Below are positions 19,201 to 25,274 of a stretch of 36,657 nt of DNA, in pieces. Position numbers and translations under genes: made by a program. Numbering within the stretch: the stretch's first letter is position 1; each line of letters starts with the position of its first letter. Location: IMG/VR virus record IMGVR_UViG_3300037427_000695, positions 1-36,657 of that record; one strand, 5' to 3'. A model generated the notes under the pieces. That model was given only the letters and a program-made list of their open reading frames with translations. It ran no database searches and was not told the DNA's origin. The DNA comes from a virus.

Positions 19201-22200
19201 AAATCTGGTATTGGATATGGTTCTACTATTGGTATTACATCCTTTGTTTATGATTATACAAGTGGTATTGCTACAGTTATTGCTGATAGTAACCATAACT
19301 TTACTGATCCAAATCTAATTGGTATTGCTACTGGATCTCTTACATTTACTTGTGAGATGGATGGTCAATACAGCAATCATACTTACCCTCGTGCTTCTGA
19401 CCCTGTAAATGACAAGTTCTTAGAAGTTCGTGAAGTAACGCAAAATACATTTGATGTATTTGTTGGTATTACTACTAATGTTGGTTATACACCAACTGAT
19501 GCCACATATACTCCTTCTACAGGTATTTTGGATTTGGTAATTCCAAATCACAACCTTATGACTGGAACATCAGCTAAGTTTAAAGATTCTTCTCTTAACT
19601 TTGCGTGTTCTATGGACGGAATGGTAACTGAGCATTCATATCCTAGAGTAACTGACCCTTATTATGATACTGCTATTTCTGTTGCTTCTACTACAGCAAC
19701 AAATGTTAGATTTAATGTAGGTACATCACCTACTGTTAACTATAGTGTTACTACTGCAACTTATACACCTAGTACTGGATTCCTTGACCTTAATATTGGT
19801 CAGCATGGACTAGCAGCACAAACTTCAATTAAGTTAGCGACTGAATCACTCATTTTCCGTTGTGCTAAAGATAGTTATATTTCATCTCATGCATACCCAC
19901 GCACTACAATTGATACTCAGACTGTAAATGGTGCAGTATATGACGCAAATGCTGGCATAATGACCGTTACAGTTGTACCTGGCGGCAGACTTATTCATGA
20001 TGGCGACTTTATCAAGTTCGATAATGACTCTATTTCATTCAAGTGCGACATGGATGGCGGCACTTCAACTAAGACATATCCAAGATCATCTGATCCTGTC
20101 AGTGGTAAGTGGTTGCCTATTACAGGCATTACAACCACCTCGTTTAGTGTCGAAGTAGGTAAGTCACCTATCCAACCGTTTAGCATCTCCAGTGCCGTCT
20201 ACGACCCCACTGCTGGCATTGTAACAGCTACTATAGGTGATCATGGTTTCATGACTGGTCAATCTATCCAAATTTCACCTGAATCTATGTCATTTAGGTG
20301 TGGATTAGACACATACCAAAGTCTCCATTATTATCCAAGATCGAGTGATCCTGGATTTACAACTGCGGTCTCTATCGCTTCTACTACCGCAAATTCAATT
20401 GCTTTCCAAGTTTTAGCGTCACAACCGTCTACAAATATTTCAACTCATCATTTTGTACCGCATGATGGACTAACTGCTGAATCAGGTACGCAATATGATG
20501 GTACTGTTGGTATCATGACAGTTAGATCTGCTAATCACGGTCTTAACAATGGTGATTGGGTTCTATTTGATACTGGTGCAGTTTCCTTCACATGTGCTAA
20601 GGATGACTACAGTACAACTCATGCATATCCTAGAACAACCGATCCTTACAGTGGTAAGTGGATTCAGGTTTCTAATGTAACGACTAATACCTTTAGAACT
20701 AATGGTATGAGTTCTCCTGATACATCAGATCATATATTTGCTTCTGGTGTAACTGGTGCTATTAAGAGATCACAGATTCATGGTGGTGGTGCTTACGGGC
20801 ATACCTTCCAAGCTGCTGGTGTTGGTAGCATGGATCAGAAGCGTGATAGAGCATATGATCAAGCAATCGGTATTCACTCTGTTGGATCTAGTTCACATAC
20901 AGCAACTGACGCAGTATATGATCCTGTAGCAGGTATCATGACAGTTACTGTTGCTGGTCATGGATTCATGAACAGTGATAGAGTTAAGTTTGATACTGGA
21001 GCGATATCACTGAAGTGTGCTAGAGATGCTTATAGAATTGCTCACGCATATCCTCGTGTATCAGATCCTATTCATGGTAAGTGGGTATCCATAGCAAGTA
21101 CTACTGTTAATACATTTGCGGTAGATGTTGGTGCAACTGGTCCTAACGATCAATTTGCACATACCTTTGATAGTGCAACAACAGGTGGTATTAAGAAACA
21201 GACTGGATATATTACACTTCAAGTTGGTGTTTCAACTGATACATCAGAGCATCGTTATGACATTGGTGCAGGACATGAGGCAACTAACGCAGTAGTCTCT
21301 GGTGGTAACCATACTCATAGATTCCTTAATGCTACTACTGGTGCAATTCAGTATGGTGGTAATTACGCTCATTCCTTTGTATCTGCTGCTTCTAGTGCAA
21401 TATACATTGATTCTTGGTCTGGTGCTGCTCTAACTCCAACAAATGCAGTATACAATCCTGGTACTGGTGTTCTACAGTTTACTGCTCCTAATCATGGATT
21501 AGTAAAACCTGAGAACTTTAAGTTAGCAGGTATCGGTGTTACATGTCAGTATGGTGCTAAGACATATCCTAGCGGAGTTCAAGGTTACTATTACACTGTA
21601 AGGTCAGTAGGAACTACTACATCCTTTACCACATTCGTTGGAGTATCTACATTAGTACATCCTTATACAGGTGGTGGTACAGTAAGAGTTGGTTTAACAA
21701 CTAACATTTATCCCGACTATGATCAAACATTGGATATAACTGGTATTATTTCTGCCAGAACATTTAAAATTAATGCTGGTATTAGTACTATTCACCACTC
21801 TTATCATAGTGGTGGTACTGTTGCTCCTTGGCATAATTTGACATTTGGTTCTGGATATAAGACAACTCTTGGAACAATTGATTCTATCTGTGCTCATGAT
21901 ACTGTGGGAAGTGGGGAAACCATTACCGCAATTGTTGGTGCTGGTGGATCCCTAATCTTTAATGTATCTAATGGTGGTACTGGATTTACTGAAAATGCTA
22001 CTATTAAAGCACCACAACCAAATGGTGAGTATCTAAGTATTCAGGGTAGTTACAGAGAAGGACTTGGTAATACTACAACTACTGGTGTTGGTTGTTCAAT
22101 AACAGTTGATATTATAGGAGTAAGCACTAGTTTCATTGGACTATCAACATCTCCAGAATTTAAATTATTTGAAGTTCAAAGATGGAATTTCTCAAAACTT

Positions 22201-23661
22201 GGATATGGATTTAAGATAGGCGACAAGTTTAATCTTGTTGGATTATCAACTGATCCTGATGCTGGTGATAATTTTGAACCATTTGAAATTGAAGTACTTG
22301 ATATCTTTAGTGATGATATCGCATCATGGCAGTTTGGTAATATTGATTATATTGATAATATCAAGGCATATCAAGATGGTGCTAGAACAAGATATCCACT
22401 CTATTATCAAGAGCAACTAATAAGTTTTGAAATTGATAATAATGATATTGATTCTAGACAAATTGATTTAGCACCAGTTCTTCTAATATTTGTCAATGGT
22501 GTTCTTCAAGAACCTAATAAGCATTATACATTTAATGGAGGAACATCAGTTTCCTTTGAAACACCTCCTACTGTAAATGACGATGTGTTTATCTTCTTCT
22601 ATAGAGGAACAGTTGGAACTGATAGTGCTTTATTTGATGTTAATGAATTAATTAAGGTTGGTGATGATTTAGAACTATTCAAGAGTTCTGAAATAGAATT
22701 GAATAGGGTTCCTAAGGATAACACCAATTTCGCACAACAAGAACCAAGAATAGTTGTTAATGTAACTACAGCATCTGTTGTAGAAACACCATTCTATCAA
22801 GGTGCTGGTGTTAATAATGACAACTATAAACCACTTAGATGGAATAAGCAAAAAGTTGATAGAGTATTTGGTGGAGCAATAGTGTCTAAAGCAAGAGATT
22901 CTCTTGAAGCACAGATTGTTCCGACAGTAAATATTATTGCTGGAGTTGCTGCTACTGATACTTTCGTATTTGTTGATCATACCGAAAACTTCAGAGATCT
23001 TGATGGATTATTGAATGATCCATTTGGACTTTATATTTACGGTGTTGGTATTGGTACAACTGCACAAGCAGGTGTTAACTGGGAGATTTGGAATGATGTA
23101 GATCCTTTGGATGAAGATGTTCAAGGATACATTGGTGTTGTTACTGGTATTACTACTTCTGCTGGTATTGGTACTGATCTTGGACTTGTTATTCAATTGG
23201 ATACTAACAACTTAGTTAATTCCGAAAATTCATCTTATGTGACTGGATTCTCAACTGGATATCCATTCAAACTTTATAATACAGGAATAACACCTGCAGC
23301 AGGTGTGATAACAAGTGTTGATGCACATGATTCCGATCCTATCGGTATTAGTACATTTGAACTTGATAATATATACTATGCTCATGCATTATCATGGGAT
23401 GGAAGTGCTAGAACAGGTGTTATTACATGTAACATCCATTCTGGAACTGATATTACAGGATTAGTTGGTGTTGGATCAACTGCAAATCCTACTGCATTGA
23501 TTACATGGGGTAAATTCTCTAATACCCAAAGAGATCAAGCCCGTCCGATTACTTTCAGCACTAAAGGACTTCAGTATAATCCTGATTTGGACAATTATCC
23601 AATCGCTAAGAGGATCAATACTGGTCTCAGGTACACAGGAGCACTTGGAAAAACCTTATAA
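7291..23661 (+). CDS. giant baseplate/tail structural protein, gp7-like by position (5456 aa)
   Basis: A single uninterrupted frame encodes a protein of roughly 0.6 MDa. The N-terminus (residues 1-250; ENPLFEKFLEQYYISQEYQ, NLSALFLKEFYDKL, YESKGTDESFKILFKALFG) looks like the conserved start of the large cyanophage protein next to gp6, the slot T4 gives to gp7 (about 1030 residues). Beyond it lie many beta-rich modules: GTGY-type turns, HGL..GD units, a YHYH-like domain (about 1265-1375), a conserved region near residues 2430-2500 (YYQNMSYAIESPKTYEDL), about a dozen Cys...YPR repeats (about 3500-4800), and a C-terminal LIFVNGVLQEPNKHYTFNGG module. No signal peptide or membrane segment is evident. 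The gp7 label rests on synteny and the N-terminus; most of the length is extra and may form peripheral baseplate or fibre structures. The stop overlaps a late promoter. Confidence 0.85.
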   Translation: MIETYSPLSTRVKTYQLVADQAPEFAVAENPLFEKFLEQYYISQEYQGGPVDLAENIDKYIKIDNLTKEVISGSVSLASNITSTDDIITVSDNTKGFPKKHGLIKIDDEIITYTGITTNSFTGCIRGFSGITTYHQEGDPKNLEWKQTTATSHNSSSYVQNLSALFLKEFYDKLKSLYAPGFQGVALSPSLDVNNFIKEARSLYESKGTDESFKILFKALFGLEPKINDLEKYLIKPSYANYLRRESFTVETVSGDATKLIGQTLFQDADPNNPLVKSASGPISEVVSIRDNYYRLSVFIGYDDRDLIQGTFIVPGRTQVIGKIGMGATVLTVDSTIGFGQTGNIQVGLSSDAYYQELSYTEKTVNQFIGVTTTAIEIPSTTNVFTPTVVYGYEDNDTTKPVEMRITGVLRDFESTQSLYGLSGESRIKVKNLGRYVTNPRSSRTYEQIFFNSWIYNTSARYKVKDISGSTFTLDGYIDKSSLKVGDTVDLLVRDNLAAETIVANNLVVSYVNISNNSVSIQGSYTISPSLDYDIRRVQNKATSSSVPIIGGQNQVLSDISNTYVLDFNKSESGKQEAYVASNSIPSYQIDTDKIHADLTNPTVSGGNFQSYNSLTNKYSVISFSSPVPFKTGDEISYIIGPGSDPIAGLEKDSYFVEVLTPNNKIKLYPSRSFIASGLAQEFTPPTTSGYHDFVRVEQARKSIFPSRVLKRFVLEQDLEAGSNQVTSSDQTLDGNTGILVNGVEINNYKSDKFVYYGPLKSLNIVNSGRNYDVLNPPSITIEDNTTGINTAFGRVAVGGTLTDVLIDPVDFEIKKVISVDVHGGNGSNAKAQAVTELYYRKFAFNAKSFYDGGTIDWMSDRIILDKPHYYNTGDRILYSPNNNNVLGLHTTAAAGIDTCLIKNQSYYVGVRSDTIFQLYRSKNDSVLGINTVGFGSTAAALNNGLHEFRDFETKRRISRVSILEGGTGYTNKRISVQPSKISTDRDHIEFENHGFKDGEVVHYGITSTGGTVITGLSTNSQYQVLTIDENKFRLCYSGIATTRIPDRTNYKNKEYVRLSGTGSQYQDFYYPPITVDVNVITDSNTQVNLTATPIVRGPIIDTILYDRGQNYGSSVINFEQPPDVSINSGSFGQIGLIIVNGKVIDAFVQSSGIKYDGPPDLEVVGTGTAFGAKLRAIMNGEEISDVIVLSEGLGYPDTSTVTVKQPGESATFSTKVRRLVGNKFFTSTNEEGDYLAPVEGGLAIESVAYGATVRNVFNDDGSGHSPIIGWAYDGIPIYGPYGFDVSDDIQSSSRRMESSYSLNASKVENRPSTAEFPEGFFIEDYYYDAAGDLDVHNGRFTKTPEFENGIYAYFASVDSFGNPKFPYYIGDTYRAIPLRVNTVSGEKIKQNNFDFENSDLVRNTFPYKMFGDGASYDFVYQPYKVVEQIARPDKIGTGRVEEIRIVSPGTGYTTGSQIYFDDEGTGGFGIRASVKAVTGKTVNKIDTEFFDYNNVVFEWSPQAVIAHFDPYHTFNLYDYIQVAGLSTSVTKLVGSHQINSLNYSTNLLETGFVGVVTDIKVQWVPETVSVGSTIGFGTMTPKQVVVGTGASYTIGGDPVAIGSETAQIININREDNVIRIRRSTGVSTSGIGLTQSQTQGLIGLGISYYSNRLDIPLTIEPFESNVNRKFYFNAQESVGFGTTVSQTITRNYQYLGVTKERSLRTQEVYIENHGLNTNDILNFTVSPSGSNVSCATSGIYAGTFNLPSTLYTTRKTKDTIGLKTTKTSGDIFFISGGGDYNDFLFETVESEQVTGSVQNILSNIQTSEAHGLSIDDTINLIVKPGLSTGIGTTTFATLKKVNDYLIVDPIDVAASGINTTSNRISLYKHGLISGDRVLYTTSSTFPGGISEREYYVIRIDDNTIQLANTLKETQGTPNVVNITSSGGSGQVLNPINPQLRPYANNDIVFDLSDPSLLSYDLKFYYDNKFINEFVGSGTSLGFEVVGVGTSATVGVASTNPNSVYHPTVKLSHSDNIDTLYYNLFGPTGIITADNTVVNRNEIKHVRSGYNGNYSVVGVGTTVFTVNLQFKPESLSYDRDDCEIIEYTTTAANVTGGIATVSIGDGGYNYNTIPGITSIQGSGINATLIPESVSINKLEKMTVPEDVYGYPSDNTLKPDAFIPRIVEIDDYGTITEVKVVFGGKFYINAPSLVLYDRGSGEILDNGLITCELSDSAVTKATVSVAPVGLSNNDYGVAPVRNSNGISILSTEAQAGFLTCKITTPVLGYDEEPFAVGDKVLVEGIEFDSGSGDGFNSGDYKFEAFTVSDYNDAVNPRQVTFDLNGITTNPGTGATVKFGFAQLVEASYLAKFEVVKGNSDFVQNEPFKRNDNADADIQLDFLNKNTAKIVVSGAEPLDITDVLTGKLSGSKARVVSIVEFNGSFNIDASVKTLVGWRDNVGLMNDINQVLPDNDYYQNMSYAIESPKTYEDLITYVNDVVHPSGMKNFANTEVIAKGRPGDTFIPADDAGGLVLDFTGDALRADSIYPYDLGRDFLSSGTVSKFVELRSTRLSDFILNKTNRVLNIDDISPQFVSNESNDLSDYRIIATYPAGRFFQRFLTQTVHQAEDPKKNHYQFNEFISVTVDEDTYLLQKADMTNWNQVVGLGTGYATFDTRYSGPQSQTQLIFRPNEPFDTNYEVKSLQTNFADSVGVGTSAFGHIRLEGGNVQCSAASTLGISSITNVIGMSTLTSQAAIVQFLVIDKEVDKQVDYLEYAVMHDGSNTYLTELTAFNSKQNLAGISNPSFIGTVTSNIDGGLVKLDFENGRTNQVNVKFKSIIVDPSTAGADTTYRFKIPFTPDGTERTGRLEVSSQAKAGIATICGLSSTADLTVKSTVHVSYGATQSLHQVYVLADPEKSQTFITEYPLASVGSTTGVGTFGSTYRSDGTFGLEFHPTVSGIVSVTAYNEVMYKILDPNGTLQGVGEINYGQIYESVAQNLYLGINNRDIKEFDLKYKGVPIYARETNITNPDELNRVTGVFAQEHFFMPFEQLTYKADSNLIGIGGSALVYKTGAGVTGYLPDTVYAIKDNNQQFRIALTESDARIGNGVTFLADSGTGNQHRFTMRKTDSKSMVSISGLVQKPISYTSISYDLDVPVAGFVTAFVLSGISSIKSGDLIKIEDEFSIVKNVGIGTSTFGPPVGIGTWSLVEVERGAVGTAATPHSAGETARIFRGSFQIVDSTIHFTQAPLGGDTGIINPNNLPYARASFGGRTFLRQDYTKNQIFDDMSNSFDGLETAYPLTSIGVAVTGIGTTGGNGVLFVNSIFQAPYSENNPNANFRITEQAGISSVVFTGITSFGYDTPIIDVGDINENQLPRGGVIISVGSTPGQGYAPFVGANVKPVVDAYGKITSIVGVPTAGSKVAIKTAFYDEKTGIMEVSTVGPHNLNIEDPVKIEGMQLECIGYKHIYRSSVTNALVLGGNYTHKHVGVTTDAIFTGGDYPHKFVSALTNGVNVQSGAESGNQKTPNNATYNAGTGLLTLEFASAHGMSTNDTITLDAGAVTLTCERDNYQTPHSYPRSSDPISGVTTAITKTSNTAFTLNVGISTRVVHAPTNLAYDALKGEMKVAVSTAGFTTASSHSITTCAYDPTLGQIDFTITGHGFQNGEYIQIPENALIFTCAKDSHGTQHTYPRNSVGDKDRIANRWLAIDQVGVNTFRVNVGKANDATAGVHTYVGANSPLRKAVTVIGIQTNSFSLSCERDNYATTHTYPRAGYSHRFVNAAAGAVTPNVGTALTPTDASYNETTGDLTLTFPSHALVAGTNTVQIAQDSLVFTCDLDGHNSQHSYPRTTDPFYGTNIAVASTTATTATMFVGKSGTGDPVNNRQIGIASIGVGQLYFHVGVSTISYASISDAVYNSLTGDLTLSIGSTGVARVLAQKGNVGIATSAITMSCDKDGYATYHAYPRVTDPYHNKIVAFGKTTSDTITVNVGKSGIGYGSTIGITSFVYDYTSGIATVIADSNHNFTDPNLIGIATGSLTFTCEMDGQYSNHTYPRASDPVNDKFLEVREVTQNTFDVFVGITTNVGYTPTDATYTPSTGILDLVIPNHNLMTGTSAKFKDSSLNFACSMDGMVTEHSYPRVTDPYYDTAISVASTTATNVRFNVGTSPTVNYSVTTATYTPSTGFLDLNIGQHGLAAQTSIKLATESLIFRCAKDSYISSHAYPRTTIDTQTVNGAVYDANAGIMTVTVVPGGRLIHDGDFIKFDNDSISFKCDMDGGTSTKTYPRSSDPVSGKWLPITGITTTSFSVEVGKSPIQPFSISSAVYDPTAGIVTATIGDHGFMTGQSIQISPESMSFRCGLDTYQSLHYYPRSSDPGFTTAVSIASTTANSIAFQVLASQPSTNISTHHFVPHDGLTAESGTQYDGTVGIMTVRSANHGLNNGDWVLFDTGAVSFTCAKDDYSTTHAYPRTTDPYSGKWIQVSNVTTNTFRTNGMSSPDTSDHIFASGVTGAIKRSQIHGGGAYGHTFQAAGVGSMDQKRDRAYDQAIGIHSVGSSSHTATDAVYDPVAGIMTVTVAGHGFMNSDRVKFDTGAISLKCARDAYRIAHAYPRVSDPIHGKWVSIASTTVNTFAVDVGATGPNDQFAHTFDSATTGGIKKQTGYITLQVGVSTDTSEHRYDIGAGHEATNAVVSGGNHTHRFLNATTGAIQYGGNYAHSFVSAASSAIYIDSWSGAALTPTNAVYNPGTGVLQFTAPNHGLVKPENFKLAGIGVTCQYGAKTYPSGVQGYYYTVRSVGTTTSFTTFVGVSTLVHPYTGGGTVRVGLTTNIYPDYDQTLDITGIISARTFKINAGISTIHHSYHSGGTVAPWHNLTFGSGYKTTLGTIDSICAHDTVGSGETITAIVGAGGSLIFNVSNGGTGFTENATIKAPQPNGEYLSIQGSYREGLGNTTTTGVGCSITVDIIGVSTSFIGLSTSPEFKLFEVQRWNFSKLGYGFKIGDKFNLVGLSTDPDAGDNFEPFEIEVLDIFSDDIASWQFGNIDYIDNIKAYQDGARTRYPLYYQEQLISFEIDNNDIDSRQIDLAPVLLIFVNGVLQEPNKHYTFNGGTSVSFETPPTVNDDVFIFFYRGTVGTDSALFDVNELIKVGDDLELFKSSEIELNRVPKDNTNFAQQEPRIVVNVTTASVVETPFYQGAGVNNDNYKPLRWNKQKVDRVFGGAIVSKARDSLEAQIVPTVNIIAGVAATDTFVFVDHTENFRDLDGLLNDPFGLYIYGVGIGTTAQAGVNWEIWNDVDPLDEDVQGYIGVVTGITTSAGIGTDLGLVIQLDTNNLVNSENSSYVTGFSTGYPFKLYNTGITPAAGVITSVDAHDSDPIGISTFELDNIYYAHALSWDGSARTGVITCNIHSGTDITGLVGVGSTANPTALITWGKFSNTQRDQARPITFSTKGLQYNPDLDNYPIAKRINTGLRYTGALGKTL
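11083..11418 (+). other. YHYH-like domain inside the giant protein
   Basis: Residues about 1265-1375 read HSPIIGWAYDGIPIYGPYGF, then a SSYSLNAS element, EGFFIEDYYYD, GDLDVHNGRFTKTPEF, and GIYAYFASVD before FPYYIGDTYRA. This order matches the YHYH domain (PF14240 as I recall it), named for its Tyr/His motif and found in secreted bacterial and eukaryotic proteins of unknown function. The first motif residue here is the histidine of HSPI. Confidence 0.7.
17797..21690 (+). repeat. Cys...YPR protein repeat array in the giant gene
   Basis: Twelve divergent copies of a 80-110 residue module share the order: (A/S)xYDPxxGxMTVT, HGFxxGDxVxF, F(T/R/K)CxxD, five or six residues, H(A/S/T)YPRxxDP, then a strand ending FxVxVG. 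The YPR codons lie near 17955, 18300, 18540, 18770, 19120, 19385, 19640, 19900, 20080, 20335, 20627 and 21052, with a decayed TYPSG copy near 21565. Each copy keeps one cysteine about 12 residues before YPR. Repeats are conserved in protein, less so in DNA. Between them are short units with HxF motifs (GGDYPHKFVSA, GGNYAHSFVSA). Confidence 0.8.
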
Positions 23662-23664
23662 ATA
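23657..23664 (+). promoter_or_regulatory. T4-type late promoter (TATAAATA)
   Basis: An exact TATAAATA overlaps the stop codon of the giant gene and lies 42 nt upstream of the gp8-like start. The 37-nt gap between these genes is the largest inside the baseplate block, consistent with a fresh late transcript for the gp8 and DUF4815 genes. Confidence 0.65.
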
Positions 23665-23698
23665 CAAAAAAAGTTTGCACTCTCATTAAACGATAGTA

Positions 23699-25270
23699 AT
23701 GTCAGCAATTATAACAGATCAATTTAGGATCATAAACGCTAATAATTTCATGGATGATATTACTAGCGGTAATAATTCATACTACTCGTTTTTGGGATTG
23801 GCCAATCCAACCATTTCTGGATTTGGTAGAACTGACACTTGGAACAGCACTACTGTTGAACCACCTTCACCCATTGATAGTATCAATTACAATAACCATG
23901 TGTATGATACTATGTTATTTGGAAGGAAGATCTTTCCTGGTGATGTAAGAAGATTGGTTAGAAAAATTACTTGGACTAAAGGTACATCATATGATATGTA
24001 CCGACATGACTATAGTACTAACAATCGTTCTTTAGTTTCTAACTCTAGTAGATTATATTCATCCAACTATTATGTGATGAATAGAGACTATAGAGTTTAT
24101 ATTTGTATTAATAATGGTGCTGCTGGTATTTCAACTATTGCTAGTGCATCTTTAGACGAACCAAGTTTTACTGATCTTGAACCAGCTACTGCTGGTGTTA
24201 GTGGTGATGGATATCTATGGAAGTATCTGTTTACAGTTCCTCCTGCAGATATCGTAAAATTTGACTCTACTGAGTATATTGCGGTTCCTAATGAGTGGGA
24301 GTCATCCACTGAGTCTGACATTAAAGTTGTTAGAGACAATGGTAATTCGCAATCAAATAATAACCAAATTAAAGTAGTATCTATTGATGAGGCTGGAACA
24401 GGATATAATTTCCTATCTAGTCCTATTGAAGTTGACATTGTTGGAGATGGTAGTGGTGGAAAATGTAGAGTATTGACCAATACCCAAGGTCAAATTATTT
24501 CTGCACAAGTCACTAGTGGTGGTAAAGATTATAGTTATGCTCGTGTTGATCTTTCTTCGATCAATGGTTCTGCTACCAAATTTGCCAAATTGACACCTAT
24601 AATTCCACCTGCAAGTGGACATGGGTTTAATGTGTATAAAGAACTTGGAACTGATAAGGTTCTAATTTATACTCGTTTTGATGCATCATCATATGATTTT
24701 GCTTCTGATACGGTATTTGCACAAGTTGGATTAGTTAGAAATCCAACCGCAATTGGTGTAGCAGGAACAAATTATTTACAGACTTCTGAATTTTCTGCTT
24801 TAAAGGCATTTAAATTTACAGGAAACACCTCCCAAGCACTTGGGATAGGAACACAAATTGAGCAAAATATTTCTGGAGTGGGTACTGCCAGAGGATATGT
24901 TGCGTCTTATGATATTGATACTAGAGTTATTAAGTACTTCCAAGATAGAAGTCTTTCTTATAACCAATCAACTTTTGATCAAACAGATAGTAAGCAAGTT
25001 TCAGCACAAGCTCCTGTTTTGAATTTCCAGTCAACTGGTGATGCTGTCACTAGTACTGCTTTCAGTGTCAATGTAGATACAACCTTTAGTGGCATATCTA
25101 CAACTACACCTGCAGGTAAGGTTGTTGATCTTGGAGTTCAGTTTACAAATGGTCTTGCTGATCCTGAAATAAATAGACGCAGTGGAGACATTATTTACCT
25201 TGATAATAGACCATCTATTACAAGGAACTTGAGACAAAAAGAAGACATTAAAATCGTATTAGAATTCTAA
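23699..25270 (+). CDS. 8: gp8-like baseplate wedge protein
   Basis: This 523-residue protein has an N-terminal half with the cyanophage gp8 pattern: FRIINANNFMDDIT, SYYSFLGLANPT, YDTMLFGRKIFPGDVRRLV, GTSYDMYRHDYS, SNYYVMNRDYRVYICINNG, SLDEPSFTDLEP and GDGYLWKYLFTVPP. T4 gp8 is 334 residues; the extra C-terminal part contains beta-rich GTGY and GGKDYSYARV units like those in the giant protein. T4 gp8 is a wedge component binding gp10 and gp7. The late promoter TATAAATA lies 42 nt upstream. The gene is followed after four bases by the DUF4815 gene. Confidence 0.85.
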   Translation: MSAIITDQFRIINANNFMDDITSGNNSYYSFLGLANPTISGFGRTDTWNSTTVEPPSPIDSINYNNHVYDTMLFGRKIFPGDVRRLVRKITWTKGTSYDMYRHDYSTNNRSLVSNSSRLYSSNYYVMNRDYRVYICINNGAAGISTIASASLDEPSFTDLEPATAGVSGDGYLWKYLFTVPPADIVKFDSTEYIAVPNEWESSTESDIKVVRDNGNSQSNNNQIKVVSIDEAGTGYNFLSSPIEVDIVGDGSGGKCRVLTNTQGQIISAQVTSGGKDYSYARVDLSSINGSATKFAKLTPIIPPASGHGFNVYKELGTDKVLIYTRFDASSYDFASDTVFAQVGLVRNPTAIGVAGTNYLQTSEFSALKAFKFTGNTSQALGIGTQIEQNISGVGTARGYVASYDIDTRVIKYFQDRSLSYNQSTFDQTDSKQVSAQAPVLNFQSTGDAVTSTAFSVNVDTTFSGISTTTPAGKVVDLGVQFTNGLADPEINRRSGDIIYLDNRPSITRNLRQKEDIKIVLEF

Positions 25271-25274
25271 AAAA

